5,571 bases of DNA from Gordonia sp. (in: high G+C Gram-positive bacteria) (lineage in GTDB: Bacteria; Actinomycetota; Actinomycetes; Mycobacteriales; Mycobacteriaceae). Below the pieces are notes generated by a model that saw only the letters and a program-made list of their open reading frames with translations, was not told the origin of the DNA and did no database searches. Below, piece after piece: positions 1 to 5,571 of this stretch; position 1 is the stretch's first letter; every line of letters begins with the position of its first letter. Location of the stretch: assembly GCA_030152405.1 (NCBI GenBank), contig JASLJL010000399.1:1-5571 (forward strand), in the 5' to 3' direction. The position numbers and the translations under genes are program-made.

Positions 1-199
1 AGTCGTACGCGGCCTCGGCCTCCGCGCGGAACCCGGTCGCCGAGAGTGCCATCGCCGACTCGACGTGATCCCACGGGTCCGTCTTGCCTCCCGGAAACCA
101 CGGGAGAGCCCCGGACGACTCCTGCATCGCCGCGATCGCCGCACCGGTCGCGTGCACAGCGCGCGCGTCGAGGACGCCGTCGACGAAGGGGACGGCCAT
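1..199 (-). CDS. Prenyltransferase-like (alpha-toroid) protein, 3' part cut by window edge
   Basis: Only the first 66 residues are present; the gene runs off the left edge. It starts at the ATG at 199-197, two bases after the methyltransferase stop codon. No convincing Shine-Dalgarno sequence precedes it, which suggests re-initiation by ribosomes finishing the upstream gene. The visible part contains a W-F-P-G-G segment at residues 34-38 followed by D-P-W-D-H-V-E at 41-47 and an A-M-A-L helix. This resembles actinobacterial proteins usually annotated as 'prenyltransferase' or squalene/terpene-cyclase-repeat (alpha/alpha toroid) proteins, which I recall next to GT4 and SAM-methyltransferase genes. 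The name reflects fold similarity: no prenyl transfer activity can be read from this fragment, and a sugar-processing toroid enzyme is also possible. I am fairly sure that the gene is real and much less sure of its function. Confidence 0.68.
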   Translation of the reverse strand, partial: MAVPFVDGVLDARAVHATGAAIAAMQESSGALPWFPGGKTDPWDHVESAMALSATGFRAEAEAAYD

Positions 200-201
200 G
201 G

Positions 202-915
202 TTACGCGGGTTTACGCAGGTAGATGGCCACCGACTTCCCGACGACGGGATTGAGGAGCTGTTCGCCCACCCGCGTGACCCAGGGCTTGCTCATCATGTC
301 CCAGACCAGCATCTTGTGGTAGCCGCGGACGAGCGGATGACCGTCGTTCTCGACCCCGACTGCGCATTTGAGCCACCAGTACGGCGCGTGCAGCGCATGA
401 GCGTGGCCGCTGCCGGTCACTTCGAGTCCCGCTGCCGCCAGCTTCTGCGCCAGTTCGGATTCCCGGTAGATGCGGACGTGTCCGCCCTCCACCTCGTGGT
501 ATTCGTCCGACAGCGCCCAACAGATCTTCTCCGGCCAGAACCTCGGCACGGTGACCGCGGCCAGGCCGCCGGGCTTGAGGATGCGGACCATCTCCGCGAT
601 CGCGGCCTCGTCGTCCGGGATGTGCTCGAGGATCTCCGACATGAGGACCACGTCGAATGAGCCGTCCTCGTACGGAAGGCCGAGCGCGTCCCCGACCTGA
701 GTCTGCGCCACACCCGACTCCGGCACCTCACCCGCGGCGGCGAGCGCCCCGAACATCTCGGAGACGTCGGCCATGTCCTTCTCGTTCTGATCGAACGCCG
801 TCACATCGGCGCCACGACGCAGCATCTCGTACGAGTGACGCCCCTGCCCGGCACCGATGTCGATGGCCCTGATACCAGGGCCCACGTTCAATCGGTCGAA
901 GTCGACGGTCAGCAT
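202..915 (-). CDS. Class I SAM-dependent methyltransferase
   Basis: This 237-residue protein has a Rossmann-type methyltransferase fold. Motif I (A-I-D-I-G-A-G-Q-G) lies at residues 17-25, an acidic ribose-binding Asp at D42 (V-T-A-F-D), a G-D-A-L-G-L-P motif at 75-81, F-D-V-V at 87-90 followed by S-E-I-L-E-H-I-P at 93-100, and the R-I-L-K-P-G-G motif III at 111-117. It is expected to move a methyl group from S-adenosylmethionine to an unknown acceptor in the cytoplasm. The ATG at 915-913 is chosen over longer in-frame extensions because an AGGGAG ribosome-binding site sits 7 nt upstream (923-928) and the SAM fold begins right after it. It overlaps the end of the glycosyltransferase gene by 7 nt, so coupled translation is likely. 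The aromatic C-terminal part (Y-W-W-L near residue 185) may shape the acceptor site, but the substrate cannot be predicted. No signal peptide or membrane span is seen. Confidence 0.9.
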   Translation of the reverse strand: MLTVDFDRLNVGPGIRAIDIGAGQGRHSYEMLRRGADVTAFDQNEKDMADVSEMFGALAAAGEVPESGVAQTQVGDALGLPYEDGSFDVVLMSEILEHIPDDEAAIAEMVRILKPGGLAAVTVPRFWPEKICWALSDEYHEVEGGHVRIYRESELAQKLAAAGLEVTGSGHAHALHAPYWWLKCAVGVENDGHPLVRGYHKMLVWDMMSKPWVTRVGEQLLNPVVGKSVAIYLRKPA

Positions 916-2180
916 GTCGGTGCTCCCTGGGTGGATCGGATCGCCGCGCGGTATCGCTCGGCGGTGGCGGCCGCGACGGCCGACCAGCTGAATTGTGCGC
1001 ACGCGCGCGCCCGGCCGCCTTCGCCGAGTCGGGTGCGGAGGTCGGGATCGTCGAAGAGTCGAATGAAGGCCTGCGCGAGCGCACCGGCGTCGCGCGGCTC
1101 GACGAGGATCGCCGCCTCCTCGTTCTCCCCCACCACTTCCGGAAGCGCGCCCGCGCGCGTCGCGACGAGCGGCGTCCCACAGCTCATGTGCTCGACGGCG
1201 GGCAGCGAGAATCCCTCGTACAGCGACGGGACGCACGCGATCTGCGCGCTCGCCAGGAGTTCGGCGAGTTCGGCGTCGTCGATTCCGGAGACCACGGACA
1301 CCCGGTCGGCGATCGCCAATTCGTCGATCAGCCGGGCCGACGGCCCGTCGGGATCGAGCTTGGAGACGAGTGTCAGCTCCACGTGCCGCTCGGCGGCGAC
1401 CTTCGCGACCGCCTCCAACAGGTACGACACGCCCTTCAGCGGAGCGTCCGCGCTGGCGACGGCGACGATCCGCCCCGCCACCCGCTCACCCCGCGGAGCG
1501 AACATCTCGGTGTCGACGCCGAGCGGGATCGTGGCGATGGCGCCGTCGGCGATCTTGAAGGCGCTGCGGATGTCCTCGTCACTGCTCCGCGAGACCGTCA
1601 ACAACGACGGGATGCGACGGGCGACGCGGCCCTGCATGGCCAGGAACGAATGCCAACGCCAGGCGCTGATCTTCTTGAGCCCCTTCGCGGCCCGCACGGC
1701 GAGAGCGCGGTCCCGCGTGATCGGGTGATGGATGGTCGCGACCAAGGGGAACCCGCGCCGCTTGATGGTCAGCAGACCGTACCCGAGGCACTGGTTGTCG
1801 TGGACGACGTCGAAGTCGGCTCGCCGGCTCTTCAACAGTCGCGCGGCACGCAGACTGAACGTCAGCGGTTCGCCGAACGCGGCCGTCCACATCGCGGCCA
1901 CCTCGATCCAGTCGATCCAGTCGCGGAACTCGCGCAATCTCGGCGTCCGGAAGGGATCGGGTTCTCCGTACAGGTCCAGGCTGGGGACCTTCGTCAACCG
2001 AACTCCGGCATCGATCGCCGTCTGGTCGAGTTCCGGGTACGGCTGTCCGGAGAAGATCTCCACCTCGTGCCCGAGAAGCGCCAGTTCGCGCGACAGGTGC
2101 CGGACGTAGACGCCCTGACCGCCGCAGTGCGGCTTGCTCCGGTAGGAGAGCAGCGCGATCCGCAGGCGATCGGGCGTCAC
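909..2180 (-). CDS. Glycosyltransferase family 4 (GT-B fold)
   Basis: This 423-residue protein has the architecture of retaining GT4 glycosyltransferases, which move a sugar from a nucleotide-sugar donor to an acceptor. The N-terminal acceptor half opens with a beta strand (I-A-L-L-S-Y) and the glycine-rich loop G-G-Q-G-V-Y at residues 20-25. An H-D-N motif is at 127-129 and I-H-H-P at 150-153. The C-terminal donor half contains A-P-L-K-G at 246-250, whose Lys is the usual donor-phosphate contact, and the E-x7-E motif E-G-F-S-L-P-A-V-E at 322-330, followed by S-C-G-T-P-L-V-A-T. Length is normal for the family. The start is a GTG at 2180-2178 with GGAGA at 2185-2189, and it overlaps the fprB stop by 4 nt (GTGA). 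An in-frame extension further upstream lies inside fprB and is rejected. No signal peptide or membrane span is evident, so it probably acts at the cytoplasmic face. Sugar donor and acceptor are unknown. Confidence 0.9.
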   Translation of the reverse strand: MTPDRLRIALLSYRSKPHCGGQGVYVRHLSRELALLGHEVEIFSGQPYPELDQTAIDAGVRLTKVPSLDLYGEPDPFRTPRLREFRDWIDWIEVAAMWTAAFGEPLTFSLRAARLLKSRRADFDVVHDNQCLGYGLLTIKRRGFPLVATIHHPITRDRALAVRAAKGLKKISAWRWHSFLAMQGRVARRIPSLLTVSRSSDEDIRSAFKIADGAIATIPLGVDTEMFAPRGERVAGRIVAVASADAPLKGVSYLLEAVAKVAAERHVELTLVSKLDPDGPSARLIDELAIADRVSVVSGIDDAELAELLASAQIACVPSLYEGFSLPAVEHMSCGTPLVATRAGALPEVVGENEEAAILVEPRDAGALAQAFIRLFDDPDLRTRLGEGGRARACAQFSWSAVAAATAERYRAAIRSTQGAPTC

Positions 2181-3847
2181 GAGTTCTCCGCCGAATGCGC
2201 GGCGGCGTCGAGGTCGGACACGCTCACCAGCTTCACACGGCGGCGACCGGACTCCTTGCCCGCGGCCCGCTCGACGGCGTCGATGGCCTTCCATCCGGCG
2301 AGGTCCACCCGGCTCGCACCGCGCGAGGCGACCAGGTCCGGCACGTCGGCGGCGTCCACGGTCGGCGATGCGAGAGCGCCTGCGGCGAAGTCGGCGATGA
2401 TCGACTTCGCGGCCTCTTCGCCGCAATGTCGATTGCGACCGATGCCTCCCGACGGTCCGCGCTTGATCCAACCCGCCACATAGAGCCCGGGGATCACGGC
2501 GCCGTCGGGCGCCTCGAGCACCCGGCTGTCGCTGTTCGGGACCACCGCGCGATCGTCGTCGAACGGCAGCCCGGGCACCGGACGGCCACGGTAACCGACG
2601 GAACGGACGACCATTCCCGCCTCGATCTCACCGGCGACGTCGGTGGGTTCGATCCGGCCGTCGGCGACGTAGCGGTTCCGGACGAAGGCGATCTTCTCCA
2701 CTCCGTCGGAGCCGATGATCGCGGTCGGCGAGGTGAGGAACTCGAACACGATCCGGCGGTCGGCCCCGCCGGTGGCCTGCTCGGCGAACTCGCGAGCCAA
2801 CCGGATCTTGGTGGCGATCACCGAGTCGAGCGATCCGTCGGCCTCCGCGGCAGCGGCCTCGTCCGACAGGACCAGTTCGTCGGGCATCACGATGTCGACG
2901 CCCGTGAGGTCCCGCAGCGACAGGAACTCGCTGTTGGTGAACGCACCGTGCTCGATCCCCCGGCGGCCCATCACGACGACCTCGCGGACCGCCGATTCCC
3001 GGAGCGCGGCGAGCGCGTGATCCGCGATGTCGGTACGCGCCAGCTCGTCGGGGTCGGACACCAGGATTCGCGCGACGTCGAGCGCCACGTTCCCGTTGCC
3101 GACGATCACGGCACGTTCGGCGGACAGGTCGAAGGTGTGCTCGGAGTAGTCGGGATGACCGTTGTACCAGGCGACGAAGTCGGTCGCCGCGATCGAGCCG
3201 GGCAGATCCTCACCGTCGATGCCGAGACGGCGGTCGTGCGGGGCGCCCACCGCGTACAGCACCGCGCCGTATCGTTCACGCAGTTCGTCGCCGGTGATGT
3301 GGGTGCCGACCTCGACGTTGAGGTGGTACGTGAAGTTCGCCTTCTTCTCCACCGCGGCGAACGTCGACTCGACGCCCTTGGTCTTGGCGTGATCCGGTGC
3401 GACACCGGCCCGCACGAGGCCGTACGGAGTCGGCAGACGGTCGTACATGTCGACCTTGATCTGCCGCTTCTTGACGAGCTCCTCCGCTGCGTAGAACGCG
3501 GCGGGACCGGCGCCGACGATCGCGATGCGCAGTTCCTCGCCCTCGGGGAGCTGCGGCGGCTTCGGGTGACGGACGAGTCCGCCGTCCACGTCGTGGTCCT
3601 TGTAGTAGTCGGCGTTGATCTGCAGGTACGGCTCGTCCTTGGCGTCGAGCTGATCGTCCGGGAAGATCGCGTCCACCGGGCACTCGTCGATGCAGGCGCC
3701 GCAGTCGATGCAGGTGTCCGGGTCGATGTAGAGCATCTCGGCGGTGAGGAAGTCCGGCTCGTCCGGTGTCGGGTGAATACAGTTCACCGGGCATACGGCC
3801 ACGCAGGTACCGTCGTTACAGCAGGGGCGGGTGATTACATGCGCCAT
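2177..3847 (-). CDS. fprB: FprB-type ferredoxin/ferredoxin-NADP+ reductase
   Basis: This 556-residue cytoplasmic protein fuses an N-terminal bacterial ferredoxin to an adrenodoxin-reductase-like flavoprotein, as in mycobacterial FprB. Residues 1-65 carry two cluster sites: C9/C10-x-C15-x3-C19-P, and C46-xx-C49-xx-C52-xxx-C56-P. This spacing fits a 7Fe ferredoxin ([3Fe-4S] plus [4Fe-4S]). A linker of about 40 residues leads to the FAD-binding motif G-A-G-P-A-A at 112-117, then P-T-P-Y-G-L-V-R at 139-146, the NADPH-binding motif G-N-G-N-V-A-L-D-V-A-R at 250-260, and the C-terminal flavin signature Y-V-A-G-W-I-K-R-G-P at 456-465. The expected role is electron transfer between NADPH and ferredoxin-type partners such as P450 or iron-sulphur enzymes; the physiological partner is unknown. 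The ATG at 3847-3845 is chosen because GGAGG lies 7 nt upstream (3855-3859) and the protein then begins M-A-H-V-I-T like known FprB. It is the first gene of the operon, and its stop overlaps the glycosyltransferase start. Confidence 0.94.
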   Translation of the reverse strand: MAHVITRPCCNDGTCVAVCPVNCIHPTPDEPDFLTAEMLYIDPDTCIDCGACIDECPVDAIFPDDQLDAKDEPYLQINADYYKDHDVDGGLVRHPKPPQLPEGEELRIAIVGAGPAAFYAAEELVKKRQIKVDMYDRLPTPYGLVRAGVAPDHAKTKGVESTFAAVEKKANFTYHLNVEVGTHITGDELRERYGAVLYAVGAPHDRRLGIDGEDLPGSIAATDFVAWYNGHPDYSEHTFDLSAERAVIVGNGNVALDVARILVSDPDELARTDIADHALAALRESAVREVVVMGRRGIEHGAFTNSEFLSLRDLTGVDIVMPDELVLSDEAAAAEADGSLDSVIATKIRLAREFAEQATGGADRRIVFEFLTSPTAIIGSDGVEKIAFVRNRYVADGRIEPTDVAGEIEAGMVVRSVGYRGRPVPGLPFDDDRAVVPNSDSRVLEAPDGAVIPGLYVAGWIKRGPSGGIGRNRHCGEEAAKSIIADFAAGALASPTVDAADVPDLVASRGASRVDLAGWKAIDAVERAAGKESGRRRVKLVSVSDLDAAAHSAENS

Positions 3848-3854
3848 CGGTCTT

Positions 3855-3859
3855 CCTCC
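3855..3859 (-). promoter_or_regulatory. Ribosome-binding site of fprB
   Basis: GGAGG on the minus strand, followed by AAGACCG and then the ATG, is a strong Shine-Dalgarno sequence at 7-nt spacing. It settles the fprB start against the longer open frame that continues upstream. Confidence 0.8.
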
Positions 3860-3893
3860 GTCGGCCGGGTAGCAGCTAGCCACAGGTGAACGT

Positions 3894-3922
3894 GTTCTAG
3901 TTTTGCCTTGAGCGTAGCGCAA
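3894..3922 (-). promoter_or_regulatory. Putative SigA-like promoter for the fprB operon
   Basis: On the minus strand a TTGCGC -35-like hexamer (3922-3917) is separated by exactly 17 nt from a TAGAAC -10-like hexamer (3899-3894). Transcription would start near 3887, giving a leader of about 40 nt before the fprB ATG. Spacing and position are good, but the -10 lacks the usual final T. A 10-bp inverted repeat, GAAC-GT-GTTC (3888-3897), overlaps the -10 and the expected start point. This is a prediction from sequence pattern only. Confidence 0.45.
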
Positions 3923-3979
3923 CCCTGGCGCGACGCGGAGAAGGCCGTCGCACAGCTCCGCCCCGCGTCGGTCCGACAC

Positions 3980-3986
3980 GAGGAGA
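3980..3986 (+). promoter_or_regulatory. Ribosome-binding site of the thioesterase gene
   Basis: GAGGAGA lies 7 nt upstream of the GTG at 3994. It supports that GTG as the start rather than the in-frame ATG at 4021. Confidence 0.75.
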
Positions 3987-3993
3987 ACCTGCC

Positions 3994-4833
3994 GTGAGCA
4001 CACTGTACGAGTACGAGCCGATGGCTCCGCGCAAGGCCGACGCACCGTCGTTCACAGCCGACTATCGGGTGCGGACCGGCGACATCGATCAGGAGATGCG
4101 CGTCCGCCTCGACGGCCTCGCCCGCTATCTGCAGGACGTGGCCAACGACAACATCGCGGTCACCGACTTCGCCGACAGCGATCCCTTCTGGATCATCCGA
4201 CGCACCGTGATCGACGTGATCGAGCCGCTCACGTGGCCGTCGGACTTCCAGGTGGAACGCTGGTGCGGTGCGTTGTCGACCCGATGGACCGACATGCGGG
4301 TGACTCTCCGCGGGACCGCCCAGACCAATCGGTTCAACCCCGAGCCCCGCCCGGACGGACTGGTCGAGACGAACGCGTTCTGGATCAACATGACCGAATC
4401 GGGCATGCCCGCTCGGATCAGCGACACCGCCATGGACACGCTGACCAAGATGACCGACGAGCATCGCCTCCGCTGGAAGGCGATGAATCCCGGCGTCGCG
4501 CCCGACCCCGCCGACGTCGAACTCCCCGACCGCGAGCACGTTCTTCGAAGCACCGACTTCGACCCGTACCGGCACCTGAACAACGCGGCCTACTTCGCCG
4601 CCGTCGAAGACGAGTTGGTCGATCACCTCGATCTGCTCGAGGGCCCGCACCGGGCGGTCATCGAGTACCTGCGTCCGGTGACCCCCGGGGTACCGATCAC
4701 GGTGCGACGCGTCCGCGAGGCCGACTGCCTGCTGATGTGGATGCTCATCCCGGATGACGACGGCGCGCTCGTGACCGCGGCGTCCGTCTCGGTCGCGAAG
4801 ATCCCCGCTTCCGCCACGTCGGCGAACGACTGA
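3994..4833 (+). CDS. Acyl-ACP thioesterase, FatA/FatB-like double hotdog
   Basis: This 279-residue protein matches the length and layout of bacterial acyl-ACP thioesterases, which hydrolyse acyl-acyl carrier protein to free fatty acid in the cytoplasm. The first hotdog covers roughly residues 20-150, starting with the strand Y-R-V-R-T-G-D and a long helix containing A-R-Y-L-Q-D-V-A-N-D. The second covers roughly 180-272 and opens with D-F-D-P-Y-R-H-L-N-N-A-A-Y at 188-200, the conserved hotdog motif; H194 and N196/N197 are the likely active-site region by analogy with plant and bacterial enzymes. There is no signal peptide or membrane span. The GTG start is supported by GAGGAGA 7 nt upstream; an ATG nine codons later is the alternative. 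It stands alone, divergent from fprB and convergent with the lipoprotein genes. Chain-length preference cannot be read from sequence. A related hotdog thioesterase acting on acyl-CoA is the main alternative. Confidence 0.87.
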   Translation: MSTLYEYEPMAPRKADAPSFTADYRVRTGDIDQEMRVRLDGLARYLQDVANDNIAVTDFADSDPFWIIRRTVIDVIEPLTWPSDFQVERWCGALSTRWTDMRVTLRGTAQTNRFNPEPRPDGLVETNAFWINMTESGMPARISDTAMDTLTKMTDEHRLRWKAMNPGVAPDPADVELPDREHVLRSTDFDPYRHLNNAAYFAAVEDELVDHLDLLEGPHRAVIEYLRPVTPGVPITVRRVREADCLLMWMLIPDDDGALVTAASVSVAKIPASATSAND

Positions 4834-4840
4834 CGCCGGA

Positions 4841-5392
4841 CTAGTACGCGCCGGTCAAGATCATCCCCATGAGTTTGATCGGTGCCGCGCACGCATCGCC
4901 CGCGGGAGGTGCGGCCGGCTCCACCCACCACGTGTAGATCCCGCCGCTCGGAGCTTTCGCCGTCACCCCGCAGACGCCGGGCCGCTTCGGATCGCGAGCG
5001 GAGAAGGCCGCGTTGCTCTGGACCTGGATGTTCTCGGTGGTGAATCCGAGCCGCTTGGCGGTGTCCTTCTCGTGGTTGTACGAGCCCCACTCGAACCAGT
5101 TGAACATCACGTCGACCACTCCCGGAGTCGTGACGACCCACCGACAGTTGGCGCCGAAGAACCCCGGCGCGGCGACGCGGCCGCCGACGGCCTGGCCGAT
5201 CGCGGTCGCCGGCAGCACCTCGCACTCGGCCAGCAGACGTTCGAACCTGTCGGTGTCGACGTGCCCGGTGTCGGATCCGACGTCTCGGCCTTGCCGCACC
5301 GGTGTCCCGTCCACTGTGCAGGCTCCGACGCCGAGCACTGCTGTCGCGACGAGTGCGGCAGCGGCGAGCTTCCTGCCGAGTACGCCGTTCAT
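4841..5392 (-). CDS. DUF3558-like secreted lipoprotein
   Basis: This 183-residue protein begins with a lipoprotein signal peptide: a short charged start (R7, K8), a hydrophobic stretch at residues 9-23 and a lipobox V-G-A-C with the lipidated cysteine at C25. The mature part is likely anchored to the outer face of the membrane. It has four further cysteines, C57, C83, C141 and C168, which suggest two disulphides, plus the C-R-W strand at 83-85 and the aromatic F-N-W-F-E-W-G segment at 97-103. This pattern fits DUF3558-type lipoproteins, a family that includes mycobacterial LprB and LprC, as I recall it; its function is not established. The ATG at 5392-5390 overlaps the upstream stop by 4 nt (ATGA), with an AAGGGGG-like ribosome-binding site at 5397-5403. 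The stop lies 7 nt from that of the convergent thioesterase gene. Confidence 0.82.
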   Translation of the reverse strand: MNGVLGRKLAAAALVATAVLGVGACTVDGTPVRQGRDVGSDTGHVDTDRFERLLAECEVLPATAIGQAVGGRVAAPGFFGANCRWVVTTPGVVDVMFNWFEWGSYNHEKDTAKRLGFTTENIQVQSNAAFSARDPKRPGVCGVTAKAPSGGIYTWWVEPAAPPAGDACAAPIKLMGMILTGAY

Positions 5393-5571
5393 TCGGCCCC
5401 CTTCACCACGAACTGCGCGACGGCTTTGGCCCCGGCGCACACCTTGTCGGTCGGCATCGTCGACTGCCTGTTCGCCACCGGCGCGGCCACGGAGATCTCG
5501 ATGAAGTCGGCGTCCCAGGACACTCCGACCTCGCAGATGTTCCCCGAGTGCGCGATGAACCCGGGCCGGCC
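5389..5571 (-). CDS. DUF3558-like lipoprotein, C-terminal fragment (5' part beyond window)
   Basis: An open frame on the minus strand enters from the right edge and gives 60 residues before its TGA at 5391-5389. It contains G-R-P-G-F near the start, N-I-C-E-V-G-V-S-W-D, F-I-E-I-S-V, and K-V-C-A-G-A-K-A-V-A-Q-F-V-V close to the end. This is the typical C-terminal pattern of DUF3558 lipoproteins. Its two cysteines align with C141 and C168 of the gene downstream, so the two are probably paralogues. The stop codon overlaps the downstream ATG by 4 nt, indicating co-transcription and coupled translation. The signal peptide and promoter would lie outside the window. The frame is supported by the family match and the ATGA junction. 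Confidence 0.72.
   Translation of the reverse strand, partial: GRPGFIAHSGNICEVGVSWDADFIEISVAAPVANRQSTMPTDKVCAGAKAVAQFVVKGAE

Larger units (their letters stand above)
3848..3993. other. Divergent intergenic region between fprB and the thioesterase gene
   Basis: These 146 bp are the only sizeable non-coding stretch in the window and must hold the start signals for both divergent units. The fprB promoter and ribosome-binding site are listed separately. On the plus strand the only TAnnnT-type -10 hexamer is TAGTTT (3898-3903), which abuts the predicted fprB -10 region and has no recognisable -35, so the thioesterase promoter is uncertain. Short inverted repeats are TAGC-A-GCTA (3870-3878) and GAAC-GT-GTTC (3888-3897). 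No riboswitch-like structure or known regulator box was recognised. Confidence 0.6.

Noticed and set aside
46..660. A 204-codon plus-strand frame at the left end
   Set aside because: Its start is Arg/Pro-rich low-complexity translation, and it is antisense to the methyltransferase and toroid genes. It is a compositional shadow.
993..2483. A 496-codon plus-strand frame antisense to the glycosyltransferase gene
   Set aside because: The composition is Arg/Asp-rich with no motif, while the opposite strand encodes a complete GT4 protein with overlapping operon junctions.
2195..3889. A 564-codon open frame on the plus strand, antisense to fprB
   Set aside because: Its translation is rich in R, V, G, D and H with no recognisable domain, and it mirrors a clearly real fprB. 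Long antisense frames are expected in high-GC DNA with G/C third positions.
3888..3897. A LexA/SOS box
   Set aside because: The half-sites GAAC/GTTC match, but the spacer is 2 nt where the Gram-positive SOS box needs 4, and no SOS gene is adjacent.
3848..4045. An upstream in-frame extension of fprB to a longer 622-residue product
   Set aside because: It would cross the predicted promoter and overlap the thioesterase start. The ATG at 3847 has a strong ribosome-binding site and gives the expected FprB N-terminus.
3835..4650. A 271-codon minus-strand frame opposite the thioesterase gene
   Set aside because: It has no recognisable domain, crosses the divergent promoter region and lies opposite a well-supported thioesterase with a good ribosome-binding site.
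4834..4855. A terminator hairpin at the convergent junction
   Set aside because: Only a 4-5 bp CCGG self-complementary stem with a long loop can be drawn, and no T-tract follows it.
5564..5571. The GGCCGGCC palindrome at the window end
   Set aside because: It is a short GC palindrome inside coding sequence, expected by chance in DNA of this composition.

Overview
The window is GC-rich with strong G/C third-position bias, and every reading frame on the better-supported strand is densely packed with genes. It holds an FprB-type ferredoxin/ferredoxin-NADP+ reductase, a FatA-like acyl-ACP thioesterase and a tandem pair of DUF3558-like lipoproteins. This mix is typical of mycolic-acid actinobacteria (Mycobacteriales). 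Gordonia or a close relative such as Williamsia or Tsukamurella is my best guess, but the genus is inferred from gene content and not proven.

There are three transcription units. (1) Positions 1-3847, minus strand: a tight four-gene run read as fprB, then a GT4 glycosyltransferase, a class I SAM-dependent methyltransferase and a prenyltransferase-like toroid protein cut by the left edge. The junctions are a 4-nt stop/start overlap, a 7-nt overlap and a 2-nt gap, so the genes are probably co-transcribed and translationally coupled from one promoter near 3894-3922. (2) Positions 3994-4833, plus strand: a single acyl-ACP thioesterase gene, divergent from fprB across a 146-bp intergenic region. 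(3) Positions 4841-5571, minus strand: two DUF3558-like lipoprotein genes overlapping by 4 nt, the upstream one cut by the right edge. They converge on the thioesterase gene with only 7 nt between the stop codons.

FprB is expected to move electrons between NADPH and iron-sulphur or ferredoxin partners in the cytoplasm. The glycosyltransferase, methyltransferase and toroid protein look like a small biosynthetic module of unknown product, perhaps a glycosylated lipid or small metabolite. Whether FprB serves that module or merely shares its promoter cannot be decided here. The thioesterase would release fatty acids from acyl carrier protein. The lipoproteins are secreted, lipid-anchored proteins of unknown function. 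No RNA genes, mobile elements, CRISPR arrays or long repeats were seen. No non-coding stretch exceeds 300 bases; the only sizeable gap is 3848-3993.
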